Source: Methanobacteriota archaeon (GTDB lineage Archaea > Thermoplasmatota > Poseidoniia > Poseidoniales > Poseidoniaceae). From it: a stretch of 9,827 nucleotides of DNA. The stretch is from the NCBI GenBank assembly GCA_002719475.1, contig PBHQ01000024.1:1-9827 (forward strand), given 5' to 3'. The notes under the pieces are model-generated. The model saw nothing but the letters and a program-made list of their open reading frames with translations, searched no databases and had not been told where the DNA came from. Below are positions 6,898 through 9,827 of the stretch, one piece after another. A program made the translations under genes and the position numbers. Every line of letters begins with the position of its first letter. Position 1 is the first letter of the stretch.

Positions 6898-8235
6898 GTG
6901 ATTAGAGTGCAGGAACAACCCGATGGTTGGCCTGGAACTTTGATACTTGAAGGCCGGACTGTGGCCAGAGTTCCCATTTCTCCTTCCTCAGAGCGCGGAC
7001 CTGCGAGTAGAGATGGTAGTGGTTTTCTAAACCCGGCAATGGCAGGAAGTAGAACGAGAAGCATATTGATGCTGGCTGACGCACTGGATAATGAGTGGTT
7101 GATAAAACCTGGAAAGCCGATTCGAATTATTGATGCATTGGCTTCAACTGGAATTCGTAGCAGAAGATGGTTGAATGAAATTCCTGAAATTCATCATAAT
7201 CGAATCCACATTCTGTGCAATGATTTGGACCCTGTAGCAGTACAATGGGCGGCAGCCAATCTTAGTGAATACCCCACAAAAGGAGATCTCAAATTAAACT
7301 CTGGAGATGCTCGAACTCTGATGTTTGATTCGGGTTGGCAATGGATTGACATTGACCCTTTTGGTTCCCCTACGCCATTTCTCGATAGCGCAATTCAGAG
7401 TTGTGCGCGAGTTGCTGTTATCGATGTCTGCGCAACAGATACTGCGGCGCTTACGGGTTCATCTCCTTCTGCTTGTAGACGAAGATATGATGCAATGGCA
7501 GTGGTAGATGATCACAGGCATGATACTGCTATGCGAATCCTGTTAGGTGCCTTGGCTAGAACTGCAGCTAAACACGATCGAGTAATTGAGCCGAAACTAG
7601 TTTTGTTTGATGATCACCATATCAGAGCAAACGTAGTAGTGCGACGTTCCAAGCAAGCGGCGAGTGAATTACACTCTAGACTCGGCTGGCGCGTACATCG
7701 TCCAAATGAAAGTGAATTACAATCCTCAATGGATTCGGGGTTGCACCCAAAAGATGACCCGAGTAGCCCTCAACCTAGTTGCCTACTACCATATGACAAA
7801 CCACCTCAACTACAAGATAGCAGGATTAGCGGGCCATTATGGACCGGATCATTAGGTGATGCTGAAATCATGTCCAGATTGACAGAAGAACGTGTTATGG
7901 AACTATGTTCTCCAGATGATGAACTTGCTGAACAATCAGGTATTGATGAGGAGATGATCGATTCATCGCGAAGACTATTGTTGAATTGTGTAAGAGGTTT
8001 GAGCGAATCTTCGCAAGCCATCGATTGCCCAGTAATATTACCAGTGGATGAGATTCCAAAATTCATTGATATTCCCGGGCCCCCATCTCCAGCATCATTG
8101 GCTAGAACTCTGAGAGTGATGGGATTCAGAGCTGCAATCGCTGTTCTTCAAGTTCCGGCGATTCGCACCGACGCGCCTTGGTCGGTTATCTCTGAAGCTT
8201 GTCGACAAGTTTTCGGAATCAATCTTGCCAATTGA
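6898..8235 (+). CDS. trm1: tRNA (guanine26-N2)-dimethyltransferase Trm1
   Basis: Trm1 methylates the exocyclic amine of G26 in tRNA once or twice using S-adenosylmethionine, stabilising the hinge between D and anticodon stems. In 445 aa I see NPAMAGSRTRS (45-55), the SAM-site IIDALASTGIRSRRW (77-91), CNDLDPVAVQWAAANL (107-122), the catalytic-loop DIDPFGSPTPFLDSAI (151-166), VCATDTAALTGSSPSACRRRY (177-197), SGPLWTG (311-317) and the C-terminal RTDAPWSVI (423-431). Archaeal Trm1 is usually around 380 aa. The extra length lies in a Ser/Pro-rich stretch (270-310) where many homologues carry a Cys-rich CPxCG-type zinc motif; only one Cys (295) is present. The GTG start at 6898 follows the purM stop by 3 bp, with GAGG overlapping that stop. 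The last 17 bp overlap the convergent sHsp-like gene. Trm1 identity is firm; loss of the zinc site is an inference. Confidence 0.95.
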   Translation: MIRVQEQPDGWPGTLILEGRTVARVPISPSSERGPASRDGSGFLNPAMAGSRTRSILMLADALDNEWLIKPGKPIRIIDALASTGIRSRRWLNEIPEIHHNRIHILCNDLDPVAVQWAAANLSEYPTKGDLKLNSGDARTLMFDSGWQWIDIDPFGSPTPFLDSAIQSCARVAVIDVCATDTAALTGSSPSACRRRYDAMAVVDDHRHDTAMRILLGALARTAAKHDRVIEPKLVLFDDHHIRANVVVRRSKQAASELHSRLGWRVHRPNESELQSSMDSGLHPKDDPSSPQPSCLLPYDKPPQLQDSRISGPLWTGSLGDAEIMSRLTEERVMELCSPDDELAEQSGIDEEMIDSSRRLLLNCVRGLSESSQAIDCPVILPVDEIPKFIDIPGPPSPASLARTLRVMGFRAAIAVLQVPAIRTDAPWSVISEACRQVFGINLAN

Positions 8236-8698
8236 TGTCAACAATCGCCAATCCTTCCAAATCTCTAGGACAGCGGATATGCATTACTCCCCCTTCTACA
8301 ACAGCAGAAACCGCTGAGGGATTTATCTCAATACCAAGGTCAACAGTTCGTTGACTGAGTTCTTCATGGCTGTGTAATTTGCCGTCTTCTAGTACTTTTT
8401 CCTTTATTCGCTTAAATGTAAGGTTCAAACCGCGTCCTCTGGCTTCTATCGAAATACAATCCTTCTCCAAACCAGAAACATCGACAAATACGTGTGCGGT
8501 TCGACTATCAACATGCCAGCGCACTTTAGGTTGCCAAATCGAGCCCCCAATCGGCTGTCCATCTCTCCATGCTACAGTTCCGTGTCCCGCTGAAATTGCT
8601 GCTATCGCTTGCTCCATACTTTCTACCATCTCATGTGGTGTCAAACGACTTGCACCTTGAACAAGTTCGCGCAAGAACTGCTCACTCTCTTCACTCAT
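8219..8698 (-). CDS. Hsp20/alpha-crystallin-like protein, divergent
   Basis: This 159-aa protein probably adopts the Hsp20/p23-like beta-sandwich and may act as an ATP-independent holdase. The N-terminal 55 residues are mainly helical (MSEESEQFLRELVQGASRL...). From about residue 60, AHVFVDVSGLEKDCISIEARGRGLNLTFKR resembles the V-x-VDLPG-x-K-x-DI...L-x-I-x-R pattern of alpha-crystallin domains, and VSAVVEGGVMHIRCPRD resembles the closing A-x-x-x-x-GVL-x-I-x-x-P strand pair. A classic C-terminal I-x-I tail is not evident, so it may not form large sHsp oligomers; a p23/CS-type fold is the main alternative. The ATG at 8698 is chosen because a perfect GGTGATC lies two bases upstream, the right register for the archaeal 16S tail; the in-frame TTG at 8716 is rejected. 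It follows the PAC2 gene by 10 bp and overlaps trm1 by 17 bp tail to tail. Confidence 0.75.
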   Translation of the reverse strand: MSEESEQFLRELVQGASRLTPHEMVESMEQAIAAISAGHGTVAWRDGQPIGGSIWQPKVRWHVDSRTAHVFVDVSGLEKDCISIEARGRGLNLTFKRIKEKVLEDGKLHSHEELSQRTVDLGIEINPSAVSAVVEGGVMHIRCPRDLEGLAIVDINWQD

Positions 8699-8700
8699 TT

Positions 8701-8707
8701 GATCACC
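8701..8707 (-). promoter_or_regulatory. Perfect archaeal Shine-Dalgarno GGTGATC before the sHsp-like gene
   Basis: GGTGATC on the minus strand ends two bases before the ATG at 8698. Because this heptamer pairs with the upstream half of the 16S tail, the spacing equals about seven bases from a GGAGG site. It sits in the 10-bp gap after the PAC2 stop, supports translation of both genes from one message, and excludes the TTG at 8716, which lies upstream of it. Confidence 0.8.
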
Positions 8708-8708
8708 T

Positions 8709-9470
8709 TCATCCAATCATTGGATCCATGTGGTCGTCATCAGAATCCTGAGGTGCTGGTAACATAGTCTGTGCTTTTTGCAATACGTCCTGAACACTAT
8801 CCTCTATTCTTCTAGCATCCTCAAGTAAACCAGACAATGGTATCTCAAGTTCAGTAAGGTCAGATATCGCTTCAACTGCCAAAGCCGCCGCTCTAGCATC
8901 TGGATACATTGGATTACATTCAGCAAGTAATGCAGTGATGTCCAACCCTCTCCTATCACCCTCTGATAGAAGATGCCCTGCAATACCTGCAACTACTCCC
9001 TGTTGAATTTTCTCAATATCGTATTCAGCTAATCTGTTGCGTGCCTCTTTGGTAGCACCGATTCCATACAATCCGCCTTCACTGATTCCTTGATCTTGAC
9101 GAACCAACCCGTCAACAATGATCAATCTCTCAAACCCGCCTTTGATGAACCAATCCAATACAGTATTAGCAAATTCAACATCATGTTCGGCAGGAAATTG
9201 AATCTCCGATGTGAAAACACCGATTTGCTTGCCCTGGTAGACCCTAACTGGATGCTTCGGCACTTCATCGTGAACTAACGCAATAGCTGGAAACTTAGTA
9301 TTCAATACCGTTCCAAGGTGGTTCAATCCTAAAGAAGAAATTATGTGACTGGCAGCAATAACCCCTACCATTCCTACAGTGGAAAATCCGCAGACGGCAA
9401 TTCCGCCTGTTTCCGGAACTGCACCTTCATGCAGAACCAATGCGTAAGCACCCTGCGATTGGTCACTCAA
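8709..9470 (-). CDS. PAC2-family protein (proteasome assembly chaperone-like)
   Basis: PAC2-family proteins (PF09754) include eukaryotic Pac2 and archaeal PbaA/PbaB, which bind proteasome subunits or act as general chaperones; the partner here is unknown. From the proposed TTG at 9470 the protein has 253 aa. Visible are a start ALVLHEGAVPETGGIAVCGF, the family core GFSTVGMVGVIAASHII (about 27-43), FPAIALVHDEVPKHPVRVYQG with the typical 'P' and substrate-loop spacing, then FERLIIVDGLVR, a Gly-rich turn GGLYGIG, and a helical C-terminal half rich in Ala/Leu/Glu. The end is acidic (SDDDHMDPMIG) and lacks the hydrophobic-Tyr-X terminus used for proteasome docking. The frame is open to an ATG at 9590, but that would overlap the upstream gene by 52 bp and add 40 residues unlike the family, so an internal start is preferred; TTG 9470 has a G-rich GGGGGCGG before it, and TTG 9536 is another option. 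The sHsp-like gene follows by 10 bp. Confidence 0.85.
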   Translation of the reverse strand: MSDQSQGAYALVLHEGAVPETGGIAVCGFSTVGMVGVIAASHIISSLGLNHLGTVLNTKFPAIALVHDEVPKHPVRVYQGKQIGVFTSEIQFPAEHDVEFANTVLDWFIKGGFERLIIVDGLVRQDQGISEGGLYGIGATKEARNRLAEYDIEKIQQGVVAGIAGHLLSEGDRRGLDITALLAECNPMYPDARAAALAVEAISDLTELEIPLSGLLEDARRIEDSVQDVLQKAQTMLPAPQDSDDDHMDPMIG

Positions 9471-9538
9471 ACTGCCGCCCCCATCTTTCCGCCTCGTCGG
9501 GCCCTCAAATGCGTTGCGTATCCAACAAATGTGCAATT

Positions 9539-9827
9539 TTACTCTTCGTAAATCGCCCAATCTTCCATTTCTGGAGTGCGATACCACCATGTTCCATCAT
9601 CGTCTTCCCACCATTCCGTACCGTCTTCATCGACAGTTACGCCATCATCTTCTGCAGAGTCGCCTTGCCAATCATCATATTCAGGTTCATAATATTCAGG
9701 CTCAGGTTCTGGTTCTGGCTCAGGTTCTGGTTCAGGCTTGTTTCTACGCTCTTGGAATTTCACTGAATCAGGACGGTTTATTCTCGACAACGCCTTGCTA
9801 GCAGAAGGCGCGTCTTCATCGAATGTG
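9539..9827 (-). CDS. C-terminal part of an acidic Pro-Glu- and Trp-rich protein, cut by window edge
   Basis: The frame is open from the right edge to a TAA at 9539, giving 95 residues of a longer protein; the rest lies outside. It begins TFDEDAPSASKALSRINRP, then a basic patch (KFQERRNK), seven Pro-Glu dipeptides, YYEPEYDDWQGD, a very acidic stretch, and a Trp-rich end with DGTEWWEDDDGTWWYR followed by TPEMEDWAIYEE. The two DGT-x-WW/DGTWWY units look like a short internal repeat. The low-complexity linker followed by a compact Trp-rich tail suggests a surface-exposed or cytoplasmic tail of a larger, perhaps membrane-bound, protein; similar tails occur, to my recollection, in proteins of marine Thermoplasmatota. 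No membrane segment is visible in this part. It is read toward the PAC2 gene and probably shares its transcript. I cannot name the protein. Reality of the frame is supported by biased, protein-like composition. Confidence 0.75.
   Translation of the reverse strand, partial: TFDEDAPSASKALSRINRPDSVKFQERRNKPEPEPEPEPEPEPEYYEPEYDDWQGDSAEDDGVTVDEDGTEWWEDDDGTWWYRTPEMEDWAIYEE
9695..9736 (-). repeat. Hexanucleotide repeat coding for (Pro-Glu)7
   Basis: Seven in-frame six-base units of the form CC(T/A)GA(A/G) on the minus strand encode seven Pro-Glu dipeptides. Codon variation among units (CCT/CCA, GAA/GAG) shows it is not a freshly expanded array. It forms an extended, rigid, acidic spacer between the body of the protein and its Trp-rich end. 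Confidence 0.85.

Noticed and set aside
9695..9736. Hexamer repeat as a CRISPR or integration site
   Set aside because: The units are six bases, in frame, encode Pro-Glu and vary only at synonymous positions; there are no spacers.
9440..9801. Plus-strand open frames rich in Phe/Ile/Arg opposite the Trp-rich tail
   Set aside because: They are shadows of the minus-strand (PE)7 repeat and acidic tail, which gives a far more protein-like translation.

Overview
The window reads as an ordinary, gene-dense stretch of an archaeal chromosome, most likely a Thermoplasmatota relative of the marine Poseidoniia (Marine Group II). Domain level is well supported: an archaeal-type GatE, an archaeal MCM helicase, a PAC2-family protein, archaeal Trm1, and Shine-Dalgarno sites of the GGTGATC/GGAGG type matching the archaeal 16S 3' end. 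The finer placement is an inference from a bacterial-type cold-shock protein, short spacers, and an acidic Trp-rich tail protein of a kind I associate with that group.

Layout. Positions 1-4177 hold a minus-strand pair, mcm then gatE, 58 bp apart; gatE runs off the left edge only about 20 codons short of its expected end. A 253-bp divergent spacer (4178-4430) separates mcm from a plus-strand alpha/beta-hydrolase esterase (4431-5459). Five bases further on is the end of a minus-strand cold-shock protein (5465-5659). An 80-bp divergent spacer with a palindromic TATA-like element separates csp from a plus-strand pair, purM (5740-6894) and trm1 (6898-8235), 3 bp apart. Trm1 ends 17 bp inside a convergent minus-strand gene for an Hsp20/alpha-crystallin-like protein (8219-8698). 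That gene lies downstream of a PAC2-family gene (8709 to about 9470), and both lie downstream of the 3' end of an unknown acidic, Pro-Glu- and Trp-rich protein that enters from the right edge (9539-9827).

Roles. The content is mostly housekeeping: replication (MCM), Gln-tRNA formation by transamidation (GatE), purine synthesis (PurM), tRNA modification (Trm1), and RNA and protein homeostasis (Csp, sHsp-like, PAC2). The PAC2/sHsp-like pair is the most suggestive functional link, since the second gene carries a perfect archaeal ribosome binding site starting inside the 10-bp intergenic gap.

No mobile element, CRISPR array, rRNA, convincing tRNA or defence system was seen, and every reading frame called here is uninterrupted. 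I did not find a clear novel multi-gene system. The better leads are the unusual acidic Trp tail, the Cys-poor Trm1 and GatE variants, the PAC2/sHsp-like pair and the shared palindromic promoter element. Several upstream starts that would look open by frame alone (mcm, csp, sHsp-like, PAC2) are corrected here from ribosome binding sites and family alignment.
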